DNA of 64,000 bases from Ruixingdingia sedimenti (GTDB lineage Bacteria > Pseudomonadota > Alphaproteobacteria > Rhodobacterales > Rhodobacteraceae), in NCBI RefSeq assembly GCF_031432425.1, contig NZ_JAVKPH010000008.1, positions 62,001-126,000 on the forward strand, in the 5' to 3' direction. Under the pieces are notes generated by a model. It was given only the letters and a program-made list of their open reading frames with translations, had not been told where the DNA came from and ran no database searches. The position numbers and the translations under genes were made by a program. Below are positions 42,965-51,678 of this stretch, piece by piece. Each line of letters begins with the position of its first letter. The first letter of the stretch is position 1.

Positions 42965-43851
42965 TGCCGCGTTGGGGGGTCTGCGCCACCGTCAAGGCGC
43001 CGGTGGATCAGGTGCTGGCCTTCGTCGCCCATCACCGCGCCTTGGGGGCGGAACGGATCTGGATCCACCTCGACGACCCCGACGATCCGGCGGTGGCGGT
43101 GCTGGAACCGCTGAAGGGCGTCCGCGTCATCCGCTGCACCGACGACTACTGGCAGCGCAGCGTGGGCCGCCGCCCGCCCACGCATCAGCTGCGCCAGTTC
43201 CGCAACGTGAACCGTTGCTATCACCGCGCCAGGGTCGATTTCCTCGCCCATCTGGACGTGGACGAATACCTGTTGGCCGACCGCCCGGTGGCCGAGGTGC
43301 TGGCCGATCTGCCCGAGGATCGCCTGATCCTGCGGGTCGAACCGTGGGAGGCGCTGCACACCCCCGGCCTGCCCGACGACATCTTCACCGCCCGCCACTT
43401 CCGCCGCCAGATGCCGGGGCCGGACCCGGCGCTGGCCGCCCGCCTTTTCGGCCGCTTCGCGCCGCTGCTGGAAAAGGGGATGCTGAGCCATACCGTCGGC
43501 AAATGCTTCTTCCGCACCGGCGAGCCGCGGCTGAAACCCAATATCCACGGCGCAAGGATCGAGGGCGAACGCGTGTTCGGCGGCCGTTTCAGCCCCGACC
43601 TCGCGCTGCTGCATTTCCATGCCGAAGATCCCGCACGCTGGCAAAAGGGCCTCGCCTTCCGCCTGTCGAAGGGCGCCTACCAGTTCCTGCCCGATCTTCA
43701 GGCGCATCTGCTGGCCGCCGACGCGGCCGAAATCGCCGCCTTCTACGACATGGTGCAGACCGCCCGCCCCGAGGCGCTGGAGGCCCTGCGCGAGGCCGGA
43801 TTGCTGCGGGAACATGACCTGGGATTGCGGGCGAAGGTGGCGGCGCTGTAG
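42964..43851 (+). CDS. Glycosyltransferase family 2-like protein (GT92/DUF23-like subgroup)
   Basis: 295 residues. Motifs of the small GT-A-like group are visible: VKAPVDQVLAFVAHHRALG at the N-terminus, DFLAHLDVDEYLLADR (a DxD-like acidic motif) and KCFFRTGEPRLKPNIHG. No membrane segment. The substrate is unknown; such genes are common in roseobacters outside polysaccharide loci. The start overlaps the stop of the lytic transglycosylase, so the two may be translated together and the product may act on envelope glycans. Confidence 0.82.
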   Translation: MPRWGVCATVKAPVDQVLAFVAHHRALGAERIWIHLDDPDDPAVAVLEPLKGVRVIRCTDDYWQRSVGRRPPTHQLRQFRNVNRCYHRARVDFLAHLDVDEYLLADRPVAEVLADLPEDRLILRVEPWEALHTPGLPDDIFTARHFRRQMPGPDPALAARLFGRFAPLLEKGMLSHTVGKCFFRTGEPRLKPNIHGARIEGERVFGGRFSPDLALLHFHAEDPARWQKGLAFRLSKGAYQFLPDLQAHLLAADAAEIAAFYDMVQTARPEALEALREAGLLREHDLGLRAKVAAL

Positions 43852-43885
43852 CCCAAGCCCGGCGGTGGTGCGGGTGGAGGGGGCG

Positions 43886-43990
43886 GTGGCCTCCGGCGGG
43901 GATATTTAAAGACAGAAAGTGAAGAGGGCGCGCCCTTATTGCAGGGCGGGTGCGGCTTCATCTTTTCCCAAATACTCCCGCCGGAGGCTG
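43886..43990. repeat. Intergenic repeat copy 5, inverted pair of different cores
   Basis: Left copy: GGCCTCCGGCGGGGATATTT, then aaaGACAGAAAGTGAAG (43911-43924 core). Right copy, reversed: CTTCATCTTTTCCCAAATAC followed by TCCCGCCGGAGGC. The copies converge between the glycosyltransferase and smc genes, which also face each other. Different core variants stand in the two arms. Confidence 0.7.
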
Positions 43991-44032
43991 CCGACAGAAG
44001 CCACGGGCACCGCCGCCGGGCGGGCGCACAGG

Positions 44033-47000
44033 TCAGGCCACAAGCTGTTCCGCGCGCTTGAGGTCGACGCTCACCAGCTGGCTCACCCCCTGTTCGCCCA
44101 TCGTCACGCCGAACAGCCGGTCCATCCGCGCCATCGTCACCGCATGGTGGGTGATGATGAGAAACCGGGTTTCCGTGCGCCGGGTCATCTCGTCCAGCAG
44201 GTCGCAGAAGCGGGTGACGTTCGCGTCGTCCAGCGGCGCGTCCACCTCGTCCAGCACGCAGATCGGCGCGGGGTTGGTCAGGAACACGGCGAAGATCAGC
44301 GCCATTGCCGTCAGCGTCTGTTCGCCCCCCGACAGCAGGCTGAGGGTGGACAGCTTCTTGCCCGGCGGCTGGCACATGATTTCCAGCCCGGCTTCCAGCG
44401 GATCGTCGGATTCGACCAGCACCAGCCGCGCCTCGCCCCCGCCGAAGAGATGGGTGAAGAGCGTGGCGAAGGTGGTGTTGACCTGTTCGAACGCCGTCAG
44501 CAGCCGTTCGCGCCCCTCGCGGTTCAGCCCGGCGATGCCGGCGCGCAGTTTGCGGATCGCCTCTTCCAGATCGAGTTTTTCGCCCTTCAGCGTGTCATGT
44601 TCCACCTGCACCTCGCGCGCGTCCTCTTCCGCGCGCAGGTTGACGGCGCCGAGCGCGTCGCGGGCGCGGCGCAGGCGGGCGGCCTCTGATTCCAGCGCGT
44701 CGGCGGCGGGCAGGGTCGCGGGGTCGGCCTGCAATTGCGCGGCAAGCGCGGCGGGGGTGCAGTCGGCGGCCTCGGCGATGCGTTCGGCGGCCAGCGTCAC
44801 GGCGGTGCGGGCGGCCTCTGCCCGGGCATCCGCACGGGCGCGGGATTCGCGCGCCTCGCCAGCCGCGCGTTCGGCGCTGCGTTCGCCGTCCTGCGCGGCG
44901 CGCAGGGCATCCTCGGCGGCGGCAAGCGCCGTGGCGGCGGCGGTGCGGCGTGCCTCTGCCGTGGCGATCGCATCGGACAGTTCGGCGCGCTTGGCGGCGA
45001 TTTCGTCGGGGCGGGTGGCGGCCTCGGCCTGTTCGGCCTCGGTCGCGGTGCGGCGGTCGGCCAGTTCGGCGATGCGCTTTTCCGCCGTGTCCAGCCGGTG
45101 CCGCCAGCCAGAGATTTCCTTGGCGATTTCCTGACGGCGGCGGGTGCGGGCCTCGCCCTCGCGCCGCGCCTCGTCATGGGCGGACCGGCGGGCGATCATG
45201 GCCAGCCGCGCGGCCTCCACCCCCGTCTTGGCGGCCTCCAGCCCGGCGCGGGCGGCGGCCATGTCGGGCAGGGCGGCGGCGGCTTCTTCCGCCTCGGCCA
45301 GCCGCGCGCGCGCCTCTGCCGCCTCGGCGGAAAACCGGGTGACGGCCAGCGCCGCCGCGTCGCGTTTGGCCCCGGCGATGGAACGGTCTGCCTCTGCCTT
45401 GGCCAGCGCCCGGTTCGCCTCGGTCACGCGCTGGTCGGCGGCGCGGCGGGCCTCGCGCGCCTGCTGGTCGGCGCGGGTCAGGTCTGCCAGCCGGGCCTGC
45501 AATGCCTCATGCGCCTGTTTCGCCCCGGCGGCACGGGCGGCGACTTCCTCCAGATCGCGTTTCAGCGCGACGAGGCGGTTCAGTTGCCGCAACCGCAGCG
45601 CGGTGGCGTTGGGGGCATCATCCGCCCCGGCGCGGAAACCGTCCCACCGCCACAGGTCGCCCTCGGCCGAGACCAGCCGCTGACCCGGCGCCAGCAGCGG
45701 TTGCAGCCGCGCGCCATCGGCCCGGGCGACCACGCCGATGCGGGCGATGCGGCGGGCCAGCGCGGCGGGGGCGGTGACGCGGGGGGCCAGCGGTTCGGCC
45801 CCCGCGGGCAGGGCGGGGGCATCGGCGTAATCCGCCAGCGTGACCCAGCCAGAGGGCGCGTCGGCCGCGATTTCCGGCGCGCGCAGGTCGTCGGCCAATG
45901 CCGCGCCGAACGCGGCCTCGTACCCCGGTTCGACCTGCACGCGGTCGAGCAATTGTTCCCCCGCATGGCTTTCGCGTTCCACCAGCCGGGCGAGTGCCGC
46001 GACCTCTGCCCTCAGGGCATTCGCCTCGCCCTCTGCGGCGGATCGGGCGGCGCGGGCCTCTGCCTCGCGCCCCTGTGCCTCTGCCCGGGCGGTTTCGGCC
46101 TCGGCCAGAACCTCTTCCGCGCGGGCGGCGGTGGTCTGGGATTCGGTCAGCGCGGCGGCGGCGCGGTCGTGATCCTCTGCCGCGCGGGAAAGGGCGGTTT
46201 CGGCGGCCCCGGCGGCCCCCGTGGCGCGGTCGGATTCCGCCGTGGCGCGGGTCAGCGCCGTGCGCGTGTCGGCCAGCAGGCGTTGCGCGGACTGGTGGCG
46301 GGCGGACAGGCGCGCGGCGTCCTCGGTCCGTTCGGCCAGGGCGCTTTCCTCTGCCGCCAGATGCGCCGCGGCTTCGCGCGCGGCCTCTGCCAGCGTGGCA
46401 AGGCGGGCGTCGTGGCCGTCATGGGCGCGGGCCAGCTGGTCCTGTTCCCATTCCAGCCGCTGGATGGTTTCGCCCGCGTCGCGGTTCAGGCCCGCTTCGC
46501 GGTCCATGTCTTTCGACAGTTGCGCGATGCGGGCGGTCAGGGTGGCCAGTGTGTCGCGCGCGCGGGTTTCCTGTTCGTCCAGCGCGTCGCGCTGCACCGT
46601 CAGGCGTTGCAGGATCGCGGCGGCGATGGTTTCTTCCTCGCGCCGCGGGGGCAGGGCGTCTTCGGCCTGCACCCGGGCCTTCTGCGCGGCACGTGCGGCA
46701 CCTTCGGCCCCCGCGGCGGCGCGGGTCTGGGCCTGAAGGTCGGCCTCTGCCTGCATGCGGGCGGCGTCGGATTCGTGCCAGCGGCGGAACAGCAACAGCC
46801 CCTCGGTCCGCCGCAGGTCGGCCCCGATCTCGCGATAGCGCGCGGCCTGCCGGGCCTGCCGGGCCAGCGCTGCCAGCTGCGCCGCCAGCTGTTCGATCAC
46901 GTCCTCCACCCGGGCGAGGTTCTGTTCCGTCGCGTTCAGGCGCAGTTCGGCCTCGTGCCGCCGCTGGTAGAGGCCGGAAATCCCGGCGGCCTCTTCCAGT

Positions 47001-47488
47001 ATCCGGCGGCGGTTCTTGGGCTTGGCGTTGATCAGTTCGGCAATCTGCCCCTGCCGCACCAGCGCGGGCGAATGCGCCCCGGTCGAGGCATCGGCGAACA
47101 GCATCTGCACGTCGCGCGCGCGGACCTCTTTGCCGTTCACCTTGTAGGCCGACCCCGCCTCGCGCGTGATGCGGCGGCTGATGTCCAGCGTATCGGAATC
47201 GTTGAAGCCCGAGGGCGCCAGCCGGTCGGAATTGTCGATCGACAGCGCGACCTCGGCGAAGGGGCGCGCGGGGCGGGTGGCGGCGCCGGCAAAGATCACG
47301 TCTTCCATCCCCTCGCCGCGCATGGCGGTGGGGCGGTTTTCGCCCATCACCCACCGCAGCGCCTCGAGCAGGTTCGACTTGCCGCAACCGTTCGGCCCGA
47401 CAACGCCGGTCAGCCCCTCTGCGATCGTCAGATCGGTGGGGTCGACGAAGCTCTTGAACCCGTTGAGCCTGAGCCGGGTGAAGCGCAC
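44033..47488 (-). CDS. smc: Chromosome segregation protein SMC
   Basis: 1151 residues from a GTG start at 47486-47488 (preceded by GGAGGCCCC); an upstream in-frame codon would add 17 residues. Walker A is GPNGCGKSN (31-39). Long Ala/Arg/Glu-rich coiled coils flank a hinge near residue 500-640 (VTLADYADAPALPAG). The C-terminal signature LSLLSGGEQTLTAMALIFA and Walker B APICVLDEVDAPLD complete the ATPase head. It condenses and segregates DNA, normally with ScpA/ScpB, not found here. The gene is unusually Ala/Glu rich, typical of coiled coils. Confidence 0.95.
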   Translation of the reverse strand: MRFTRLRLNGFKSFVDPTDLTIAEGLTGVVGPNGCGKSNLLEALRWVMGENRPTAMRGEGMEDVIFAGAATRPARPFAEVALSIDNSDRLAPSGFNDSDTLDISRRITREAGSAYKVNGKEVRARDVQMLFADASTGAHSPALVRQGQIAELINAKPKNRRRILEEAAGISGLYQRRHEAELRLNATEQNLARVEDVIEQLAAQLAALARQARQAARYREIGADLRRTEGLLLFRRWHESDAARMQAEADLQAQTRAAAGAEGAARAAQKARVQAEDALPPRREEETIAAAILQRLTVQRDALDEQETRARDTLATLTARIAQLSKDMDREAGLNRDAGETIQRLEWEQDQLARAHDGHDARLATLAEAAREAAAHLAAEESALAERTEDAARLSARHQSAQRLLADTRTALTRATAESDRATGAAGAAETALSRAAEDHDRAAAALTESQTTAARAEEVLAEAETARAEAQGREAEARAARSAAEGEANALRAEVAALARLVERESHAGEQLLDRVQVEPGYEAAFGAALADDLRAPEIAADAPSGWVTLADYADAPALPAGAEPLAPRVTAPAALARRIARIGVVARADGARLQPLLAPGQRLVSAEGDLWRWDGFRAGADDAPNATALRLRQLNRLVALKRDLEEVAARAAGAKQAHEALQARLADLTRADQQAREARRAADQRVTEANRALAKAEADRSIAGAKRDAAALAVTRFSAEAAEARARLAEAEEAAAALPDMAAARAGLEAAKTGVEAARLAMIARRSAHDEARREGEARTRRRQEIAKEISGWRHRLDTAEKRIAELADRRTATEAEQAEAATRPDEIAAKRAELSDAIATAEARRTAAATALAAAEDALRAAQDGERSAERAAGEARESRARADARAEAARTAVTLAAERIAEAADCTPAALAAQLQADPATLPAADALESEAARLRRARDALGAVNLRAEEDAREVQVEHDTLKGEKLDLEEAIRKLRAGIAGLNREGRERLLTAFEQVNTTFATLFTHLFGGGEARLVLVESDDPLEAGLEIMCQPPGKKLSTLSLLSGGEQTLTAMALIFAVFLTNPAPICVLDEVDAPLDDANVTRFCDLLDEMTRRTETRFLIITHHAVTMARMDRLFGVTMGEQGVSQLVSVDLKRAEQLVA

Positions 47489-47713
47489 GGGGCCTCCTGC
47501 GATGCGGTTGGCGCGATGGTCGGGGCCGGGCGGGTGCAAGTCAACCCGGCCGGGGCATGCGGGTTACAGGGCGGGGCGCGCGGGGGCAAGCCATCTGTTG
47601 CGGCGGCGGGAAACCGCGCGGTTTTCGCCCTCATCTCGCCACATTTCGCGCGCGTAAATGTCTGTCAGGTCCACTGGTGCGGTGCCAACCGTGGCGGGGC
47701 GAGGAGGCGGTTG

Positions 47714-47929
47714 ATGGCGATCATGGTCATTCTGTTCGGCTGCGTGGCGGGGCTTCTGTCCGGCGCGGTGATGCTGGTGCAGGGCCATGGCCTGCTGGCC
47801 GCGCTGATGGCCTATCCGGTTGCCGGTCTGGTGGGGGCGATGCTGGGGCTCGGCTGGGTCCTGTTGCGCCGTAATGCCCGCACCGCCCCCCTGCGCTATC
47901 CCGCGGGGGCAGAGGCGCTGCGCCGCTGA
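47714..47929 (+). CDS. Small two-helix membrane protein
   Basis: 71 residues with RBS GAGGAGGCGGTTG before the ATG. Two hydrophobic segments, MVILFGCVAGLLSGAVMLVQ and MAYPVAGLVGAMLGLGWVLL, are joined by a short loop, followed by an Arg-rich cytoplasmic tail. No family recognised. It lies divergently from smc and ends near a hairpin. Confidence 0.7.
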   Translation: MAIMVILFGCVAGLLSGAVMLVQGHGLLAALMAYPVAGLVGAMLGLGWVLLRRNARTAPLRYPAGAEALRR

Positions 47930-47965
47930 CGCATCCCGGCGCGGTTGCGCCGGATCTGGAAACAT

Positions 47966-47996
47966 TGCCGGGGGCCCTGCGGGGCCCGCCCCGGCA
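47966..47996 (+). terminator. GC-rich hairpin after the small membrane protein gene
   Basis: TGCCGGGG (47966-47973) pairs with CCCCGGCA (47989-47996) around a GC-rich inner part, about 37 bases after the stop. No T-run. A factor-dependent or weak terminator is likely. Confidence 0.45.
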
Positions 47997-48426
47997 TCGG
48001 CGCCATCGGGCGCGGCGCCAGCCTGCGGGCCGGCCCGGCGCCCGTCGTGGCGCGAATCACCCCCGATTCCCGATCTTGTATCCGCTGCCGGTTTCGCGGC
48101 CCGGCTGCTACGGGATTCCCCGGGTTCCCGTCAGGGTTGTGGGTGGCGACCGTTGGGCGAAAGAATGGCCGAATTGTGGCGAACAATGCGGCACGATTGA
48201 CCCTGCGTCGTGCAAAATCGCGCTGTCTTTTCGGTACGAATTCCCCGCGAATAAACATAAAATCGTTCCTAGGGCTGGGGGCTCTGAAAACGGAACGGAT
48301 CAGATGACGAAGGGATGCGAAAGCAGCCTTGGGGGGCGCGTGGCCTGCCGGGTGCCCGAGGGCGCACGGGCCGGGACAAGATCCGCGTCGGATATGTTTC
48401 GGCTTATTGTGCGAAAGTAAGAAACA
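47997..48426. promoter_or_regulatory. Long leader region before the sugar transferase gene with an operator-like dyad
   Basis: This 430-base stretch has no credible gene and becomes clearly more A/T rich from about 48160. It contains the inverted repeat CCGaATTGTggcgaACAATgCGG (48169-48191, one mismatched pair beside the arms). A TTGACC (48197-48202) is followed by no clear -10 element. A second ATTGTGCGAAA copy lies at 48406-48416, just before the start codon. Length and composition suggest a regulated promoter for the polysaccharide locus, but no specific regulator can be named. Confidence 0.4.
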
Positions 48427-49128
48427 ATGACGATCAACTATACCAAGTTTCCTCGGTCCGAGGCGGTTGCGCGGTCGTTGTCGGATATTTCCTCGACGCA
48501 GGATTTCGCCACCATCGGCCTGTCGCCTTATCGGCGCCTGGGCAAACGCCTGTTCGATATTTTTCTTGTCCTTCTGTCGGCGCCTTTCGTGGTGCCGCTG
48601 GTGCTGGTGCTCGCCCTGCTGATCGCGCGCGAGGGCGGGCGGCCTTTCTACACCCAGATCCGCGTCGGCCGGGGCGGGCGGATGTTCCGCATGTGGAAAC
48701 TGCGCAGCATGGTCGTCGATGCCGATGCCCGGATGGCCGCGCATCTGGCCGCCGACCCCGAGGCGCGGCGCGAATGGGACGAAACGCAAAAGCTGCGCAA
48801 CGATCCCCGCATCACGCGCTTCGGCCGCTTTCTGCGCATGTCCTCGCTGGATGAACTGCCGCAGCTGTGGAACGTGCTGATCGGCGACATGAGCCTTGTG
48901 GGCCCGCGCCCGATGATGCCCGACCAGCAGGAAATCTATCCCGGCCGCGCCTATTATGCCCTGCGCCCGGGGATCACAGGTTATTGGCAGACGGCGGGGC
49001 GCAACCGCACCAGCTTTGCCGCCCGGGCGCATTACGATGCCGAATATGTCCGCAACCTGTCGCTGCCGACCGATGCGGCGATCCTGATGCGCACCGTGCG
49101 GGTCGTGATCGACTGCACCGGCTACTGA
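48427..49128 (+). CDS. Undecaprenyl-phosphate sugar transferase (exopolysaccharide initiation)
   Basis: 233 residues of the bacterial sugar transferase family (short form with one N-terminal hydrophobic segment, LFDIFLVLLSAPFVVPLVLVLALL). Catalytic-region motifs are RMWKLRSM, RITRFGRFLRMSSLDELPQ and SLVGPRPMM. It transfers a sugar 1-phosphate to undecaprenyl phosphate, the first step of polysaccharide assembly. The ribosome-binding site is weak (AAG). It faces the wzz-like gene across a hairpin terminator. The sugar is probably hexose or HexNAc but cannot be read from sequence. Confidence 0.93.
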   Translation: MTINYTKFPRSEAVARSLSDISSTQDFATIGLSPYRRLGKRLFDIFLVLLSAPFVVPLVLVLALLIAREGGRPFYTQIRVGRGGRMFRMWKLRSMVVDADARMAAHLAADPEARREWDETQKLRNDPRITRFGRFLRMSSLDELPQLWNVLIGDMSLVGPRPMMPDQQEIYPGRAYYALRPGITGYWQTAGRNRTSFAARAHYDAEYVRNLSLPTDAAILMRTVRVVIDCTGY

Positions 49129-49148
49129 AACCGGAAGCCGGATACGAA

Positions 49149-49176
49149 AGGGCCGCGCCCGCCATGGCGCGGCCCT
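49149..49176. terminator. Bidirectional hairpin between sugar transferase and chain-length genes
   Basis: Perfect 11-bp stem AGGGCCGCGCC (49149-49159) / GGCGCGGCCCT (49166-49176) with loop CGCCAT, lying between two convergent genes. A run of A residues (GATACGAA) and TATTG flank the stem, giving weak terminator features both ways. Confidence 0.75.
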
Positions 49177-49196
49177 ATTGCGTCGGGGCGGCCGGT

Positions 49197-50495
49197 TCAG
49201 ACCAGCCCGTAGGANNNNNNNNNNNNNNNNNNNNNNNNNNNNNNNNCCGCCCCCAATAGCGCGAGCCCGGTCGTCCGCAGGGCGCGCTGCCGCCGCCGTT
49301 CGCCCGGCGTCTGGACGTAGGGAATGGATACCACCGGCACGATCCCCACCGCGCGTTCCAGTTGCCCCGCCGTCCGCAGCACCGGGTTGCGCAGTTCCAG
49401 CGCCAGCGCCGCCGCCAGCGCCAGCGCGAGGCTCGCCGCCGTGCCGAACACCGCCGTCTTGCGCCGCCCCGAACTCAGCGGATAGTCCGGTTCCACCGCG
49501 CGTTCCAGCATGACGAAGCGAAGGCCCTGTTCGCTGGCGTCCAGCCGCTGGCTGGTCTCCGCCTCTGCCAGCCGGCGGGTGACGACGGCGAATTGTTCGC
49601 GCAACTGGTCCAGCCGCCGGTCATAGCTGCCCAGCATCGTTTCCACCGCCGGCACCCCCGCCAGGATCGCGGCGATTTCGCCCTGCCGGTTGCGGATCAT
49701 CATGCGCTGGTCGTCGATCACCGCGATCTGGGCCGTCAACGTGTCGATCTGCCGCTGGATCACCGCGCGCAGCGGTCGCTCGCCCTCCAGCGCGCTGCGC
49801 TGGCCGGTCAGTTCCAGCACCCTTTGGTCCAGCGCGCGCAGGTCGTCGTCCAGCCGCATCGATTCTTCCCGCAGGCTGGCGGCGGCAGAGGGCAGCGCCT
49901 GAAGGTTCTCGTTCTTGTAGCGGGTCAGGTCGGCCTCCAGCGTGGCGATTTCCGCGCTGATGCGGCCCTCTTCGGCGCGATAGAATTCCAGCGTTTCGCG
50001 GATGCGTTCCGCCTCGCGGCTGGAATTCAGCCGTAGCACCTGTTCGGCAAGGTCGTTGGCCACCGCCGCCGCCAGCACCGGATCGCCAAGCCGCGCGGTG
50101 ATCAGCAGCGCCGATACCCCCTGCGTCGGCCCGGGCGTGGTGGGGGCGATGCTTTGCAATGTCACCGCCTGGCGCAGCGCGGCCACCTGTTCATTGGGGC
50201 TGAGCGGCGCACCGTCGCGGAACAGCCCGTGCCGGTCGATCAGCGCCAGCAGGTTTTCGCGCTGGAACAGGCGCTGTTCGATCAGTTGCAATCTTTGTGC
50301 CGCCGCCGGATCCCCCGGCGCCCCCGCCGTGGTCAGCGCGTCGATCTGGATCACCGCGACCGATTCATACGTCCGCGGTTGGCCGAGCGCGACCCACAGG
50401 CTGACCGCCATCCCCGCCAGCACGATCGGCAGCATCAGCAGCCAGCGGCGGCGCAGCATGCCGATCAGGTCTTGCAGCGTCTGGATGTTTCCCAT
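49197..50495 (-). CDS. Wzz-type chain-length determinant protein (interrupted by assembly gap)
   Basis: About 432 residues as represented. The N-terminal transmembrane segment LMLPIVLAGMAVSLWVALG precedes the Wzz domain (PRTYESVAVIQIDALTT). A central coiled-coil stretch (about 150-330) follows, then a proline-rich YPLSSGRRKTAVFGTAAS before the second membrane segment. A 32-N run (49215-49246) lies in the final 20 codons, so the last helix is unknown and a frameshift cannot be excluded. It is downstream of the CpsD-like ATPase by 26 bases. It acts in the inner membrane to set polysaccharide chain length. Confidence 0.88.
   Translation of the reverse strand: MGNIQTLQDLIGMLRRRWLLMLPIVLAGMAVSLWVALGQPRTYESVAVIQIDALTTAGAPGDPAAAQRLQLIEQRLFQRENLLALIDRHGLFRDGAPLSPNEQVAALRQAVTLQSIAPTTPGPTQGVSALLITARLGDPVLAAAVANDLAEQVLRLNSSREAERIRETLEFYRAEEGRISAEIATLEADLTRYKNENLQALPSAAASLREESMRLDDDLRALDQRVLELTGQRSALEGERPLRAVIQRQIDTLTAQIAVIDDQRMMIRNRQGEIAAILAGVPAVETMLGSYDRRLDQLREQFAVVTRRLAEAETSQRLDASEQGLRFVMLERAVEPDYPLSSGRRKTAVFGTAASLALALAAALALELRNPVLRTAGQLERAVGIVPVVSIPYVQTPGERRRQRALRTTGLALLGAXXXXXXXXXXXSYGLV
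49215..49246. other. Assembly gap (32 N)
   Basis: A run of 32 undetermined bases near the 3' end of the wzz-like gene. Flanks are AGGA and CCGC. The run length may be a placeholder, so the C-terminal end of that protein is uncertain. Confidence 0.95.
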
Positions 50496-50521
50496 GCAAC
50501 TCGTTCCAATACCTGCGCGGC

Positions 50522-51442
50522 CTAGCGCGCGTCATAGCGATAGCGGGCCTGCCCCGGTTCCTCTGCCCGGTTCAGCACCACGCCCAGAACGGGGGTGCGG
50601 CCTTCCAGCAGGCGGGTGCAGGCGGTGATGTCCTCGGCCCGGGTGCGGGTGCCGTCGGCGACCAGCAGCACGCAATCCACCGCCGGCAGAAAGCCGATCA
50701 CGTCATCGCCCGCCAGCGCCGGGGGCAGGTCGTAGATCACGATGTCGGGCTCCAGCGCCTCCTGCATCGCCTCCAGCGCCTCGCGCGTGTCGCTCGCCTG
50801 CAACAGCGCCGCCGCATCCGGCACCGGCGTGCCGTTGAGGCCGAGCGCGAGATTCGCCCCGATGCGCAGGAAATGCGATTCGAGCGGCTGGTCGTCGGTC
50901 AGATAGTCGCGCAGCGCCCCGGGATCGGCCACGCCCAGAAGATCCGCCAGCCCCGGGTGGCGCAGTTCCAGATCCACCAGCACCGTATGCACCTGCGGCA
51001 GCCGCGCCAGCGCCAGCGCCAGATTGGCGGCGACCATGCTCTTGCCGCAGCCGCGGGTGGGCGAGGTGACGGCCAGCCGCGTCCACTGCCGTTCCTCCAT
51101 CGTCTGGAGGATGCGCGTGCGCAGCATGTCGAACCGGGTGGCGGCGGGGCCCTCGTGGCCCGTGGGCAGCAGGCGGTGGCGTTCCAGATGCTGCGGGTCG
51201 GGCTGGATCGCGGTCAGCTGTTCCCACCGCCGCGCAGGGTCGGTGCGCGGCATCAGCGCACCGGCGAAGGGATCGCGCGGGCGGCCATGGCGGATCACCG
51301 CCGGCAGGTCCTGCGTGCCGCGGTGATAGCGGAAGACCGAAATGCCGGACCGGCCGCCCTGCGGGGAATCGCTGTCCTTCACCATGTCGATCTGATCCAT
51401 CCGGCCGCCCCTGACGGCGGGCTGTGGATAGCTGTCTGCCAT
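50522..51442 (-). CDS. CpsD/CapB-type tyrosine-kinase-like ATPase for polysaccharide export
   Basis: 306 residues from the ATG at 51440-51442 (MADSYPQP; GAGG lies just upstream); a further ATG at 51398-51400 would give a shorter protein. The BY-kinase Walker A is PTRGCGKSM, followed by VDLELRHPGLADLLG (Walker A' region) and IVIYDLPPALAGDD (Walker B-like). The Tyr-rich C-terminal cluster typical of BY-kinases is weak (RYRYDAR only). It would modulate Wzz-dependent polymerisation and export. It precedes the wzz-like gene in the same direction. Confidence 0.87.
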   Translation of the reverse strand: MADSYPQPAVRGGRMDQIDMVKDSDSPQGGRSGISVFRYHRGTQDLPAVIRHGRPRDPFAGALMPRTDPARRWEQLTAIQPDPQHLERHRLLPTGHEGPAATRFDMLRTRILQTMEERQWTRLAVTSPTRGCGKSMVAANLALALARLPQVHTVLVDLELRHPGLADLLGVADPGALRDYLTDDQPLESHFLRIGANLALGLNGTPVPDAAALLQASDTREALEAMQEALEPDIVIYDLPPALAGDDVIGFLPAVDCVLLVADGTRTRAEDITACTRLLEGRTPVLGVVLNRAEEPGQARYRYDAR

Positions 51443-51678
51443 CGCCTCGGCCACCTTCCTGCTGCGGCCCGGCGCAAGCGGCCCGCGGTTGACGCCAACC
51501 CGCCTGTGCAGCAGGCCGGGCCCGGGCCATGACATAGCGCGGAACGCCGCGCGTCCCGATCACATGCCAGTGCCCGGGCCCCCGCCCAGCAAAGAAGTCT
51601 TTACCAGACAAGGCCCAACAGGGAAAGTGGCGCCGCCGATCCGGGCCTTCTGCCCGGGTGCTGTGACCGGGAAACCGC

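Noticed and set aside
44735..47929. A 1064-codon open frame on the plus strand opposite smc
   Set aside because: It mirrors the coiled-coil smc gene on the other strand with Gly/Arg-rich shadow sequence and no domain; only its last 72 codons (47714-47929) form a plausible gene with its own ribosome-binding site.
51601..51678. A separate small gene before the GT2 start at 51679
   Set aside because: Short overlapping frames exist on both strands but have no ribosome-binding site or coding-like composition; the region is best read as a divergent promoter gap.
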